In this document: positions 1 to 11,814 of the stretch, one piece after another
Numbering within the stretch: the first letter of the stretch is position 1
Layout: each line of letters opens with the position of its first letter
The notes under the pieces: generated by a model
Database searches by the model: none
What the model was told of the DNA's origin: nothing
The model's input: the letters and a program-made list of their open reading frames with translations, nothing else
Position numbers and translations under genes: made by a program
DNA from: Druceiella hillmani
Taxonomy: Eukaryota; Arthropoda; Insecta; Lepidoptera; Hepialidae
Reading direction: 5' to 3'
DNA length: 64,000 nt
Assembly: GCA_039881145.1 (NCBI GenBank)
Contig: JAYKKI010000066.1
Span: 11,547,001-11,611,000, forward strand

Positions 1-2471
1 AGACTTAAGTTATCCAAGCAAATTTACTCTGTCTCCACCCAGCACCACAAGTAATCCTTAGTTCTGGCTATCCAAAAATTTCCAACCAAATTCACATAGC
101 TACACTTCTTTTTAATATATTAAAAGATCCTCGGAGCCCAAATAAAATTTGTTGGCTCACGGCCTTGGGCAAGGATCTAAAAGTTCACTAAAGGTACTTA
201 TTCCTAAATATACCTCTACGTCCTACAAAAAATTGTTCCCTGTCGAAGTAAGAAATATTTAGAATCACCTGAAAGTCACGTTCCTAAATATTTTCAAAGA
301 TAGAGTGAAAAAATCCTACTTCTCCGGAAACCTTTTCCTTTGTGCTCTTCCTTCCTTTTTTTCAGCCGAAAACATGTTAATAATTTTGCATTACTAATAC
401 TTTTGTCTTTTTTGCTCTTTTTCTCTGAAATACCATAATATAAATAATTGTTATTGTAAAATCTCTTTTAGTCTAACAACTGAATTTCATTACCAATTGT
501 TATGGTTGATTGGAAGAGATTGCTCAAGCAGCAAATAAGTCCGCCATTTGTATTATACATAGAGCTGATAAATAAATAAATAATATCAATTAAACGATGG
601 TATATATATATATGCAAATGTACAAATCTATACATTATCTTAAATATGAAAGTAATATACCATGGCGGGCTAAATATCATTTCACTTTATTTTTATGGCT
701 AAATCAAATTATGAATTTACAATATTATATTTTTATTTATAAAATTTTGCATGTAGATATTCATGTAGCGTCTTCAGTAAATATGTATAATCAAAAAGTT
801 TTTTTTAATATACCTTTCTATAAATATAAAGCCGGAGCGAGAATTTTGTTAGTGCTTTGAGTATTGCGTGGAATAGAGCCCAGGCAGTTCTTTTAATATG
901 AAAATAGGTTTACCATGCTTCATTTTCAAGCCCTGTTTTGAAAGTGGCAGTTTTATTGTTACATTAATGATATTTTTATTTTTAGCAGTAAAGAATAAAA
1001 AAATCTTACCCTCAAAATTGTTTACTAATTTTTTTTATATTTATTTGTCTCTATCTTAAAAGAGGAAAATGAACAATCTGACCAAGGGCAAGACTGGCTC
1101 AAATGTCAAGAATTGGGCCTCATTTGAAGTGATATTACATTATTTAACAAAAATCATTGCTATAGTCAACTTTCTAGTGAAATAAATACTTGGTAATATT
1201 TAATATAATCAAGTAGGAGGACATAAATATCATTGCGAATAAAAAAATATGCCCTTTCCAATTATTGTTGTAATTTTTGTACAACATTTACATGGGCTTC
1301 GAAAAACCTAGTTTTTCAGAATTTTAGGTCAGTGTTTTAAAAAAGTAATTAATTATTTCGAGGTGAGATGATGTAAAAAGCGATTGGATTGCAAACTGCG
1401 TACCGGTATTTCAGAATGCATTTTGTTAGGAAAGAATTCTGATACTAGTCCAAAGTTTACAGATTTGACATTGTGATTTATAGGTGTTCTTTCCTAAAAG
1501 TAATTGTTTACTTTATACTTACATCATCTTGTATTAATTGTACTCTTTCTAGATAAGGCAAGTTATTTGAAAATAAAGTTCCACGATAGTTAGTTTTGTA
1601 GATAATTATGTTAAGGGTACAGATCATGATATTTTTTCTCTCCCATATTTGAAAGAACTTAGGATTTTTAAATTATGTTAAACATTTACGTGACCTGTTT
1701 CAAGTATACTGTGGATAACAAAAAGTGTTACCTCAATAATTTTTTTTAAGTCAATATTTTTAAAAGTATATGTCATCCTATATCAAGTGGGTGACACTGT
1801 TTGGCAACAAATTTAGTAAATGTGACATGAAAGAAACAGAAATTTCATATTTTGCTAACATATTTACATATTAAACATATAGAAGGAAATACTATTCTAC
1901 GGTTGTACAATTTTAAAATTAATGTGCCTCCAATGTAAACTTAGGTAAAGCGCATGTTTGTCAAAAGAGGGATTTTTTCTCCTTTGTGTATGCATATGTG
2001 TCTGCATGCGTGTGCGTGTATATTTATTTACGTGCGTGTAAGTACGTGTGTGTAAGTACATGTACATGCGTGCGTATATGTATGTGTATGTACAAACGAT
2101 TTTAATTTTCGTACAAATCTATAGAAAACATAGTTTAAAAAGAACATTGATTTCTCGAAACATTCCTATGCATATAAATTAGAAACATGTGGATGTAAAA
2201 TAGTTTATGATATAATCGAACTATATGTTCAAAGCCACTTCATATTAGTATCATACGCGAGAGAACTAATCGTTATCCGTTTAAACTTTATTTACAGAAT
2301 ACAGAGATTTCTCTTTAGAAAATAATGGCGCATAAATATGAAAATCATAAAAGAAGAGTATGCTAAGTTTTGCAAGTGTCAGAAAGGAGCATAAGATGAT
2401 ATTTATCAAATAAAAACAGAATTTCTGAAGCAAGCGCTAAACTCTGGAGCCTAAGATTTAAAACAAAATGA
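1..2471. other. AT-rich spacer, no gene seen
   Basis: No coding region is supported here. The only open frames are short, AT-rich and without recognisable motifs. There is an imperfect inverted repeat at about 124-178, pairing GATCCT and GCCCAA with TTGGGC and AGGATC across roughly 20 bases. A TG-rich tract lies near 1985-2093. Otherwise the stretch looks like ordinary intergenic or intronic DNA. Confidence 0.6.
1985..2093. repeat. Interrupted TG/CG/TA-rich microsatellite
   Basis: The tract alternates pyrimidine and purine (TG, CG, TA) with interruptions such as TTTATTTA. It is an old, diverged dinucleotide microsatellite. No gene is associated with it. Confidence 0.6.
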
Positions 2472-2760
2472 ATAATTTTTTTTTTCAACTAAATGAAACT
2501 ACGTGATGTAGTATTATTTTTACGTTATTTAAATTCTTTATCATGAAATAGGTTTCGTTGTATAACAACATCTTTAGGTGAGCAATTTGTAAAGATCTTT
2601 ACAAATTGACCACGTGAAGATGTTGTAATACAACGAAACCTAGATCGTGTTAAAAAATTTAGATAAAGTGGAAATAATACCTCATCACGTAGTTTCATTT
2701 AGTTGAAAAAAAATTAAATTATGAAGAATTTGTACAAAATTGATGCCAAATATAATCAAT
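2472..2760. mobile_element. Hammerhead-motif repeat, copy A (head-to-head pair)
   Basis: Two inverted half-units face each other around a palindromic centre (GTAAAGATCTTTAC, near 2589-2602). Each half carries the family block: a ribozyme-like motif, then ATAATAC, then the conserved CACGTAGTTTCATTTA. Only the right half continues into the family 3' tail (GATGCCAAATATAATCA, about 2740-2757); the left half stops in a T-run. The motifs are degenerate. The minus-strand one (2547-2580) has CUAAAGA instead of CUGAAGA, and the plus-strand one (2610-2649) has GUGAAGA, so neither should cleave. No clear target duplication was found. This is the most diverged copy in the window. Confidence 0.75.
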
Positions 2761-4626
2761 ACTAAAAATGTTAGGCTTTATAAAAAGATGTCATAATTCA
2801 TTTAACCATATTTAGAAGAGAATGGAACTAAAGGAGGGATATCGGGACGAGATATAAAATTTAAAGCGAGATATACATTTAGAAATTGTCTTCAATTTAT
2901 GCATTTATTATTTTCATAGTTATAATTTTTTCTCAATCTCTGTCTTATATTTTTTATTGAGGTAACACGGAGTTTAAAATTGCACATGTTAGCTAGTACG
3001 AAACAAACTACCACTACACAAAAGCGCTTAAAAACTTTAACGGACATTTTCAACTCGTGTCGATTCTCTGAACTTTTATAAGTATTATGTAGGTTCTATT
3101 AAATTTTTGTAGGAATAATTTACAAAATTAAACTTTTCACAGCAATAAATTTATGTGACATTCAAAACCTGAAAAAATTCCCAACGAGTGGGATTCGACC
3201 CAGCGATTTTACAAGTATATCGATATACTTCAAGCTACTGGCCCCCTTACCCTTAATAGAATTTAGCAGATTTGAATTTCAGTTAATATTTTCGTCAAAG
3301 TCTTTATAATAATCAAAGTCTTTTAAGTATATTTTTTTCTTTTCTCGTTTGTAGGATACAATTTGTCAATTGCACTAATAATAAATATAAATATTTTAAA
3401 TGAAATTTAAAAGTTAGTTAACGCCTAAAACCCTTAATATATTTACTCGCATTTGAACTCTATACATATATTTACATAACATGTACTGAAATGGTTCCCG
3501 TTCTTGAAAACTAACAACTTACAGCTTTCACGTAATCATCGATTTGTTGCGCCATTAGTGTCTATCGGTATTCAGTTGTTCAAGAGTGCAATCAGTTTTC
3601 TCTGAAATAAAAAATAAAAATATTCTTTTCATATGGAAATACGAAATTTTCTCGGTATTTCTAGTAAATAAATAATACAAAAATATAAATTATAATAGCT
3701 GCAATTAGGCTATTAGTTTCATAAATTTAAATACAACTGTATTGAGCACCATTCGCTGAATCGATGAATTATTAGTTAATATATTAGTTTAAAAAAATAT
3801 TTCTTCATTAAATATATAATAAAGCTGATATCCAAAAAAATAAGTTTTTTTAAATATAAACCATAAGCTTCCCTGCCAGTTAAACATGCAATAATCAGTT
3901 TTTATAAATTAAATTTTCAAAATTTTATAAAGAGTAAGTTTTTCGGCAGACCTCACACAATTTTGTACAAAATTGTAAATTAAAATGAAATAATTCCTGT
4001 AATGTGAAAGAAGCTTAAATACTCCATCCATTTAGAAACAACAGCCAACAGCTTTTATTTTAAGCCATTAAAATATGGGCCAAATAAATATTTTCTGTAT
4101 TTTTTTTCTAAATGACTAAAAAGTCACTCAATCAATTATGAAATTATAAATAATATGGAAATATTTATTTTTTCCTACTGTAAAAACATTGAAATGAAAC
4201 CAAAAATTTAAGAGTTTTAAGAATAAAAGTATGTTGTACAATTCGAGGACCAAATTAGAAAAGCATTTTTTAAAGAAATTACCCAAAATTACTATCTTTT
4301 ATTATTATTGCTTCAATTTTTCACTAAAATATATGGAACTAACTCTGGTCGCTGCTAAACCTGTCAAGATATTCGGCTAAGGCGGCGTAATATGTCCACG
4401 CAATGAGACTATTGAAAACACACTCTGAAACGATATTATTGCCGACTTGTGATAATTATGACATGTAAAATATTTTTACTATGAAAGACACCAAGTTTTA
4501 TTTTACAGAAATTATACTATTTATTTAGCTATAAACTTACTTATATGTCAATTAGTATAAATAATTGCTAACTTTAATGACACTTATGTATCCGTTTGTA
4601 TGGAATTGGTAATATACTTTAAGAAA
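2761..4626. other. AT-rich spacer
   Basis: No gene is seen. Apart from the tRNA-like fragment around 3165-3250, the stretch is low-complexity A/T-rich DNA with scattered poly-A and poly-T runs. Confidence 0.55.
3165..3250 (-). repeat. Possible tRNA-derived SINE fragment
   Basis: On the minus strand there is GGGTCGAATCCCAC (plus strand near 3190-3203). It differs by one base from the RNA polymerase III B-box consensus GGTTCGANTCC. An A-box-like GTAGCTTGAAG lies about 35 bases upstream on the same strand. Spacing and order fit a tRNA-derived promoter. No full cloverleaf can be drawn, and the copy has no visible poly-A or target duplication, so this is a SINE fragment at best. Confidence 0.35.
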
Positions 4627-4754
4627 CACTATTCGTTTTATTGGTATTCCACACGTGCTAAGCAATGAGTGAATACTCATTGCTTAGCACGTGTAAAGGT
4701 TAAAAGTAAGCTATTCGTGTTATTAGTATTCTACACAAGCTAAGTAATGATTAA
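4627..4754. repeat. Perfect 20-bp-arm hairpin inside a direct repeat
   Basis: Bases 4651-4670 and 4675-4694 are exact reverse complements around the loop GAAT. The left arm with its flank (about 4627-4670) is repeated in direct orientation, with roughly 20 per cent divergence, at about 4708-4751 (both contain ATTCG, TTATT, GTATTC and GCTAAG). The order is therefore unit, inverted copy, then second unit. This looks like template-switch duplication or a small foldback element. Confidence 0.8.
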
Positions 4755-5439
4755 TGATCTAAATGTTACTCCTTTATATTATATAAATGCCTTCTAAATA
4801 CGGCAGCAATTAGTCGCTCGGATGCAGATTCATTAGGTAACTAACAAACCCGTAATACGATATTAGTAGCGATTAAAATTATGTGTAAGTGGAAAGTGTA
4901 CCTTCGTTAACAATAACGATCTTCAATTGTTTTGCAACGACCACAATAAGAGAGTTATTGTCGCTGTTGTTTTTCATGTATTGATTGTTGCCAGTTCGGG
5001 GTCGGACTCGAGGCTAATATTTGGTTTTTGATTTTTGTTATTTGGGACATTGTTCTGTTTAGCCAGTTCCATTTAAACTAGTACTATAAAAATAGGAAAT
5101 GTTATTTTAAAGAAAATCTCATAAAAATTATGTAACAGAAGGTTTCCTTTTTCGTAAAATATTCTACGATGAAGTGATTTGTGAAAACATAAATATATTT
5201 TAAGATTTGTGAACGTAATGTGATATTCACTAACTTAGATCAGTCAACTTCAACACCATTAGGGGTTATTGAAAATTTAAATAAGTCTGTCAAAGTAAAT
5301 AATCAAAGCTTATTTATTGTAAAAATGGACTGCAAAAAAAAATAGGCAAACATTTGCTGCCTTTGTTGCAATTATGATCTGTCAAATTTAAAAAAAGTTC
5401 TAAAGATAATAATTTTAAAATAAAAACATAAAAAGTGAA

Positions 5440-5900
5440 CGTTCCACCTTATTGAACCAGGTTTGGAGGATTTCGAAGAAGAGCCAATCCATTGACCCAT
5501 TCAACAGGGTGTAAAGCAAATATTTATTTCCGTAAGAACTGTTCCATTCACATTAAAGGATAAAGTCAAAAAGAAATTGGAAGATTAGTTGCAAATAAAC
5601 AGTTGAAATAGTGTAGTACTCAGAGTGGGGTACTCCAGTGGTACCGGTTTTAAAGCCAGATTTGAGACCAAATCCAGTAAATGGTAAGGTAGATTTTGAA
5701 CAAGTAAAGTTAACGACAAATAGTAAGGAGCGTTATAAAAAAATTTTAATTCAAGAAAAATTAATGACTAAAGACTCAAGAAAAAATTAAGAGTCAAAAG
5801 GTCATTACGTAAAATTATTAAGATACAACCCATATGGTGGAAGTAGATGAACTCCAGTAGAAACGACATATTAACCAACTTATTAAATGTGGCCAAAATT
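5440..5900 (+). mobile_element. Ty3/Gypsy pol relic (start of reverse transcriptase)
   Basis: Two blocks typical of the N-terminal part of Ty3/Gypsy reverse transcriptase are readable on the plus strand. One is RTVPFTLKDKVKKKLE (from about 5535, followed by a stop), with LVANKQLK just after it in another frame. The other is YSEWGTPVVPVLKPD at 5617-5661, which in intact elements precedes the DYR block. Here it runs instead into unrelated sequence, so the rest of RT, RNase H and integrase is deleted. Frameshifts and stops make it a dead fragment. Family assignment rests on motif recognition by eye. Confidence 0.75.
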
Positions 5901-5929
5901 TAGAATAAGAGATAATTACTATAAAATAT

Positions 5930-6150
5930 AATTTAGTAACATATGTAATATCTATGTCTAGGTATGTAATAAATATATAGTAACTTAGAGGTTTCCGTTC
6001 TGTTTTTCTTTTGTAAAGCGAGGGAGAGTGCTGTATAAATAATCAATCAGAGGGCAGCACAATTTCTCCCGTCACTTGGTTGACATGTTATGTGTAAGAT
6101 TTGTAAATGTTGTTGGGAAAGTTTTGTAAATAAAAATGCGTTTGTCAATT
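5930..6150 (+). repeat. Possible LTR remnant downstream of the Gypsy relic
   Basis: After the pol relic there is a GC-richer patch (GCGAGGGAGAGTGCTG, then CAGAGGGCAGCAC, near 6018-6060), followed by an A-rich stretch with AATAAA-like signals near 6130. This is the kind of sequence found in a 3' LTR, but I could not find a partner LTR. The assignment comes from position and composition only. Confidence 0.25.
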
Positions 6151-7889
6151 AAATTATTTAAGTTTATTAATTAATTACTTATAAAGAAATATGATATAAC
6201 AAATAAATACGATACACTTAGCTACGCAGACACTGTAACCAACTTTTGACGAGTGAAGATCAACAAAATATGGAACTTTCACGAAAATAATTTAGACTGC
6301 ACAAACACAAATTCATGCCTAGGGTAGAGTCGGAAATGTTCACTTTAACTACGACATGAACTGACACCGATTAACTAAGATAGCGGTTTCATAACTAACT
6401 GCCATCTTTACGTAAAATAGTATTATAGTAAATTCATGTGATAAGTAAGCCATGGCATAAATAAATCTCTTTCCATTAATGGGATGACATATATCTTTTA
6501 ATCGAAATCGTAAGAAAATAAGTCGCTCTGTATCAATTACTTTAAAGAGTTAATAAAGAAAAATAACACTTAAACGGTTAAAAATTAGGTACTTCATGAT
6601 AGTCTTCAAAAATTATAAGTCACCATAGCATTATGCTACTATTTTACTATTTCTATTTATGGGCTATACTTCTAGTTAAATCTTCTGGTTCAAATATATT
6701 CTTACAAATATTTAAAAATATTAACCGGACACTTCTAGCAATCAAATAAGATCGTATAATAAGAATAGACTAATACAATATGATTATTCAACTTTTGAAT
6801 ACGTTATTCATTCAAAATTATCTAAAAGTGATACCAGCTTATATTAGGTAGTATGAAAAGCTAGTGCAGTGAAATAATTCTTGCATGCTTTTCTCACATT
6901 TCCTTGCAAAACAATGATTAAAAGGATCCTCTTAATTCCCGTCGCTTGAATAAACTGTCAACGTCCTGTCACTCATTTGTCACGGCACGCAGATTACACT
7001 GACCGCAGTGAATATCATAACTATCTTCAAGGACGATTAAGTTTGTAGCTATGTTCATCATTGACTGATTAAGACTTTCCCATACTTCCACACAGCTATT
7101 CTACTTGTCATACATCCTTATATGGCGTTTCTGAAATAAGAAGAGTAACAAGGGTAGTTCCATTCTATCCAGGCCCATAAATAGGAAATAAAGGTGCCAA
7201 CACAATTTGAGATTTTATTACAAGAAAACTTTACTTTTTATAATAGAAATAAAATTAATTGCCAAAATAATTGAAAACAAAATTCATTTTCTCTCTGAAA
7301 GTAGTAATTTCTGCATACAAAATAAATACCTCCACTATACTACATTAAGGTAGTGCTTGCCATTAATTATACTACTAACGTTTAATCATCAAAATACCTA
7401 GTAAATAAACAGCACTCTACAAATGCCACTTAACGAGTAAGAGCAAATTAATAGAACTTAATCAGCGCTGTGCTTGATATTGAGCCTATTTAGCTCAATA
7501 TCAATAGCAAACCTCGTTATACAGCCTTGTTATACAAGCTCAATATCAATATCAAACCGAATATGAATTTCAAGCATTTGTCTCGAATGGTCTCGTGCAT
7601 ACTCGTATTTCTCTTTCCAGTTAGAACTTTCATTATTTACTTCATACTGTCAAGAATTTCAAAAATTTTGAACGAACTTCTATATTTTGTAATAAATTTG
7701 ATTTTATTGCGTTCTTTGTTCTTTAAAAGCACACCGACTCCAACTAAAAACCTTATTAGCTTAACTATTTTGCAATTAAACCTAGCTTTTCATAGGATGT
7801 GCCATTGTCAGTATTCCCTACAGCAAAATCTCTTATATATTGAGGTCAACTTCAGGGTCTTACAATTAACAAACGTCAAATTTGACAGT
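6151..7889. other. Spacer, no gene seen
   Basis: AT-rich DNA with no supported gene. A short perfect hairpin (TTGATATTGAGC at 7474-7485, its complement at 7493-7504) is followed about 30 bases later by a further direct copy of GCTCAATATCAATA. A plus-strand open frame spans 7527-8000; its 3' part lies opposite the integrase relic described next, so I treat it as an antisense shadow. Confidence 0.5.
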
Positions 7890-8460
7890 AGCTATACTTT
7901 ACCGGTTATTAATTCCCATGAACCACATTTTGTAACACGATTGGTAGTATATGTCAAAGCTAATTGTACCTCAAGCAAAGCATCTTGCTGTCATGTATAG
8001 CCATTGATACTTAGAGCAATTAACAAGTTTTTCAGAACGCTCATAATTTACTCTATCTGGCAGTTAGCACCGCGCTTTCAGTAGCAATCATATGAAGTGG
8101 AATATTAGAGGACTGACAACACAACACACGAAAGCTTAAACCTGCAAAACAACAACTTTTATCCATCATCATACCTGGATGAGCTCCAAATAACGATACG
8201 GTTTGCTTTATGGCCCAAATGCTACTAGTGCAGTCAGCGTTTAGGGAGTGGTGCAATAACAGGAATTAAATAAATGCATTAAACAGGGTACTCTTTTAAT
8301 GCATTAAACACGGTAGCGTGGACATAGAGTTTTTCCAGAATTTACTCATATCCGAGATGCGTTATGGCCTCATGAGTGGAACTTATAACAAATCATTACA
8401 AAACTCTAGGTAATATGGGTAAGTAACAAGTTCTACCGTTCTTCTGAACCTTTGTGTACA
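7890..8460 (-). pseudogene. Gypsy integrase fragments
   Basis: In intact elements this enzyme inserts the cDNA into the genome. In the zinc-binding N-terminal zone HEAITHLGYE is readable (about 8345-8375), preceded by NGRTCYLPILPRVL. The catalytic core follows in pieces. SIWAIKQTVSLFGAHP leads to MMMDKSCCFAGLSF, where the Asp would be the second residue of the D,D-35-E triad. NIPLHMIATES comes next, and then, after a shift, CQIERVMSVLKNLL, where the Glu fits the last catalytic residue. At about 7895-8000 comes EVQLALTYTTNRVTK and WELITGKV, the usual end of the core. Several stops and at least two frameshifts break it. Confidence 0.75.
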
Positions 8461-8582
8461 ATATACATAAGTTTTTGCCGCTTCACAATTAAGACGATTT
8501 TCATGCAAATCTTGTGACAGGTTGTGACGCTCTTTATATAGTTTCATTTCTCCGGAAATCCATTCCCTAGTGAGATTGGTAA

Positions 8583-8861
8583 CTACTCTATTTGTCTAAG
8601 ACCATCGCTACTTTCTATTAGCATAGAAAGGGGGTTTCTTAAAAAGAAATCAACCCGAGCCATACGTTTGCCTTCTCGGTATATAACTTCAAAATCAAAC
8701 GCTTCAATTCTGAGCCCACCACATATATACCCTCGGGACGAGTTCCAACTTTTTGGTTTGATTGTAAAGAAATAAAATATGTAACTATATTTAAATGTAT
8801 GCGTGAAAATAATGCCGGAACTACATAAAATATTTAACAGCAGCAAGAGTTTCAAGCTCAT
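8583..8861 (-). pseudogene. Gypsy RNase H C-terminal fragment
   Basis: The minus-strand frame contains RIEAFDFEVIYREGKRM followed by ARVDFFLRNPL (about 8620-8712). This matches the well-known end of RNase H and its tether in Ty3/Gypsy elements, where F-x-F-x-V/I-x-Y-R-x-G-K precedes a VDALSR-like block. The frame upstream of it is hydrophobic, AT-rich and unrelated, so only the last 30-35 residues of the domain survive. Confidence 0.75.
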
Positions 8862-9308
8862 AAGAATGATATTCAGACGCCTACTAAAATTTATAGTAAC
8901 ATGAGTTCTAACATTCTTTCTATATAGTACTATGACCTAACAAACTTGAATACTACTCTGTTTTACATTGAGCTAAAAAATTATCAACATGAGGGCACTA
9001 GTCAGAAATAAAATTATTTTCTTTCTAATCCATTTATAACACCCATTCAAATCGATATTGTTTTTATATGCGCTCGTATAAGTACAAAGTGGGGCCATAA
9101 TTTTGCAGTTCTTATAAACAAATTTTCTGACATGGGAAACGACATATTAACTGATGCAACATTTGTGCATGCAAAATTCTACTAAAGACACTAATTTTTA
9201 CGTTGCATCTAATTTCATCACGGTTTAGTTCGAAGTATAAATATTCAACTTTTCTCTTCGCAAAGCATTACCTTTTAAGACTCAAAGAATTCTAATAATT
9301 GTCAGAAC

Positions 9309-9761
9309 TTATAAGATTTTATGTGACCTTTGCAGAGCTTGCTGTACATCGGCCGCAACAACCAAAATATCGTCCATGTAAACCACCATATGGGAGTTTG
9401 CGAGCTCTCTGAGAAATTGAATGACCGCCCGCTGAGAAAGAAATGGCGGCTCACAAATTCCAAACGGCCTAGAAAAATATTTATACTGTTCATCGAGTGT
9501 TACAAATGCTGTGCACTCTATACAACTTGACTCAACCGGAATTTGAAGAAAACTGCAAGCCATATTTTAAGTCGTATAGAATTGAGCACCGTGCAACCGG
9601 TCAATTTGGTCAGGAATGGGAGTTAATGGAAAATGCTCAGTTATATTATTATCATTTAGCTTCCTGTAATCCACGCAACTGCGGCCTATGTAGTCTTTTC
9701 TCTTGACAAGTAAAATGCGACTCGAGAACGGTAAATAACTTGGTCGTGTGGAATTTACCAA
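9309..9761 (-). pseudogene. Gypsy reverse transcriptase fragment with YMDD box
   Basis: Two adjoining minus-strand frames cover the fingers and palm. The first (9567-9761) has SRILLVKRKD, then SCVDYRKLND, then TPIPDQIDRLHGAQFYTT. The second (9309-9563) has CSFLQIPVE, then KYFSRPFGICEPP, and ends with VVYMDDILVVAADVQQAL, so the YMDD active-site box is intact. Between them the first catalytic block (normally LDL) is destroyed by a stop and substitutions, so the first Asp is missing. The order and spacing match Ty3/Gypsy RT. The protein ends shortly after YMDD and the connection domain is lost. Confidence 0.85.
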
Positions 9762-9785
9762 AAGAAGTTCATAAATGTTATCTCA

Positions 9786-10074
9786 AACTATTTTGAATAT
9801 ATTTGGCGTTAATTTTGTATAAATTCATTATTCACAATTAAATGAAACTACATGATGTAGTATTATTTCTACTTTCTTAAATTTCTTTACCACGACCTAG
9901 GTTTCGTTGTATTACAACATCTTCATGTGGGATATTAGCAAAAATTTGAATCTTTGCTAATATCCCACCAGAAGATGTTGTAATACAACGAAACCTAGGT
10001 TGTTTTAAAGAAATTAAAGAAATTAGAAATAATACTACATCACGTAGTTTCATTTAATTGTGCCTAACTATTTT
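9786..10074. mobile_element. Hammerhead-motif repeat, copy B, nested in the Gypsy relic
   Basis: The element (9795-10065) is a head-to-head pair flanked by a 9-bp direct repeat AACTATTTT (9786-9794 and 10066-10074), the likely target-site duplication. The left half keeps the 3' tail (GAATATATTTGGCGTTAA on the plus strand); the right half is cut off just after CATTTAATTGTG. The centre is near-palindromic: GGGATATTAGC and its complement GCTAATATCCC face each other around about 15 bases. Ribozyme-like motifs lie at 9890-9930 (minus, core AUGAAGA) and 9965-10015 (plus, core CAGAAGA and UGUU in place of CGUGG). Each has a point change in the essential CUGA, so both are probably inactive. Confidence 0.85.
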
Positions 10075-10489
10075 GCCTTTCGTCTGAGCTTAGGAAGGGG
10101 CTCTTTGCTATGGACGACGCATGGAGTTCCATGTATGAAGCGTTTCTTAAAATTATTTAGGAGAAAAAGCAACTAAGGTTTATATTTGGAAGAACAGTTG
10201 GTATCTACTAGGGAAAATATTTCACGTAATTCGAACGTTTTCCTTGCCTTCACACAAGGCTTAACATCGTTCAATTATATTCTATCTACCAACAGTCCTA
10301 GCAGCAGCTCTACGGACCACTCTTATACAAGCACTCAAGTTATAGTTTTGACTCAAGCGGTAACTATTCCATAGATTCTAGCTACAGTTCTATAGTAAAC
10401 TCTACCGTCATTTCAACCTACAAATCTATTTCCACACCATTAGGAAAGTTATGTAAACTTTCTACTACTTTCTCTACATCAGGGAATGC

Positions 10490-10620
10490 TTTAAAAGTCA
10501 AAAACTTGCTCGTCATGTAAACGGTTAAACCTTAGTTTAAGATCTCACGATCAATCATAAGGTCTTGTGACAGATAGCTGTCTAGTATTATATGAATTTT
10601 AACATCAAGAGTCACATCTT
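10490..10620 (-). pseudogene. Gypsy protease C-terminal fragment
   Basis: A minus-strand stretch reads VTLDVKIHIILDSYLS then QDLMIDREILN, a stop, and GLTVYMTSKFLTF. The LM-I-x-R-E-I-L-N block resembles the distal conserved motif of Ty3/Gypsy aspartic proteases (I-G-R-D/E-I-L). The catalytic D-T/S-G triplet was not found. Its position between the zinc knuckle and RT supports the call. Confidence 0.5.
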
Positions 10621-10913
10621 AAATTGGTACTGTAGCTAAAATTTGATGCCTAATTTCCATACAAGATGTTCGATACCTATCACCGTTCGAGTATTAAAAT
10701 TATATTTGCCTTTAAATTGAATAAAATGATAATTACTTTAGGAAATTTTTTAGAGGATTCTTCATCAGAATCTTAATAAATTAAAAAGGTCTGACCTGAG
10801 TTTTTGAGACAACCAAATGGTGCCCTGAGAGTGTACATATCCACTTGCTTATCCGATATGGTTTTAGTTTTCCCAAATCTGACTTTCTAGCCCGGCTTCT
10901 AATATTGCAGCGG

Positions 10914-10955
10914 ACACCTGGATGCATAGTGCCCCACATGGTTACATTTGAAACA
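10914..10955 (-). pseudogene. Gag CCHC zinc knuckle (retrotransposon nucleocapsid)
   Basis: The minus strand encodes CFKCNHVGHYASRC, an exact C-X2-C-X4-H-X4-C zinc knuckle, followed by PLQY and a stop. This motif binds nucleic acid in the nucleocapsid part of retrotransposon Gag. A basic stretch (KNREMEKTT) precedes it, as is usual. Further minus-strand frames at 11045-11248 and 11328-11633 lie where the rest of gag would be, but I cannot confirm them by motif. Confidence 0.8.
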
Positions 10956-11814
10956 GCAGACTGATGCTACGCTCGTCGTCTTCTCCATTTCCCGATTCTT
11001 ACTGAATCTCTGATTACAGCTAAATTTGGGCTTTTCAATCCTATCTATATTTTATCTTGTATCTGTTCAGCATATTGGTTCTTCATGACGTATTTTCCTG
11101 CACTGGTAACACTTAAGAGATTGGGATGACGTAATAAGTATAAATATCTCTTATCTCTACCATTACGTTCACTAAGTCCAGATTTTTTCTTTAATAATGA
11201 CATAACCGTAAGCTCTTTTTGAAGTTGAATTTCATGTTCAACATTCAACGTAGAAGATAATAGTTAGAAAGGGTATCAAATCTAGCCACGTGCGCTATCA
11301 TTGTAGATATTGCGATTTGTTGAAACGTCATATTTTCCAACATAACATTAGCGTTTTTGTCACACGTGTTGAATGCACTGCCGGACACTCCTTTTCCTTT
11401 GGAGGATACTCATTAACGTTTGTGGGAAAAGCATCAGGCATTCCCGGACAGTAAAACGAGCAATAAAAATCCCCTTGAACTTGCGCTATGTCATATAAGG
11501 AAATAAAATCAGAGACAGCCACGCAGATGCTTGACCAAAGTGTGCGGCTTAATGCTATATTAAGAGGTGATATTTGATTAAGTTCGTTCATAATAAAGAT
11601 ATCTGCAATGAATTTCTGTGATCTTGTGTTCACGCTGTTTTTATCGTTTTCGAATTTCAGTAGCTCGGTTGTGTTTAATAGTGTCCAAAAATTGATTTTA
11701 TCTCTTCAATTGTATCCTCCATTCCGCCGCCATTATTATCTTCTGGACCTAGATACCATTCACGGTTGCGGAAATTTTTTTGAAAGCAATTGAAACACTG
11801 ATTTGAATTAACAA

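Larger units (their letters stand above)
7890..11800 (-). mobile_element. Ty3/Gypsy retrotransposon relic, minus strand
   Basis: Read on the minus strand from high to low coordinate, the blocks come in the standard Ty3/Gypsy order. They are a gag zinc knuckle (10914-10955), the distal part of a retropepsin (about 10490-10620), reverse transcriptase with YMDD (9309-9761), the end of RNase H (about 8620-8715), the integrase H2C2 zone (8300-8460) and the integrase core (7890-8256). All are interrupted by stops and frameshifts, and the region between RT and RNase H is mostly lost. A hammerhead-motif repeat is inserted between protease and RT. No env-like frame was recognised. The element is long dead, and both LTRs are uncertain. 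Confidence 0.85.

Noticed and set aside
7527..8000. 157-codon plus-strand open frame
   Set aside because: Its 3' part lies opposite integrase motifs readable on the minus strand, and the protein has no recognisable domain.
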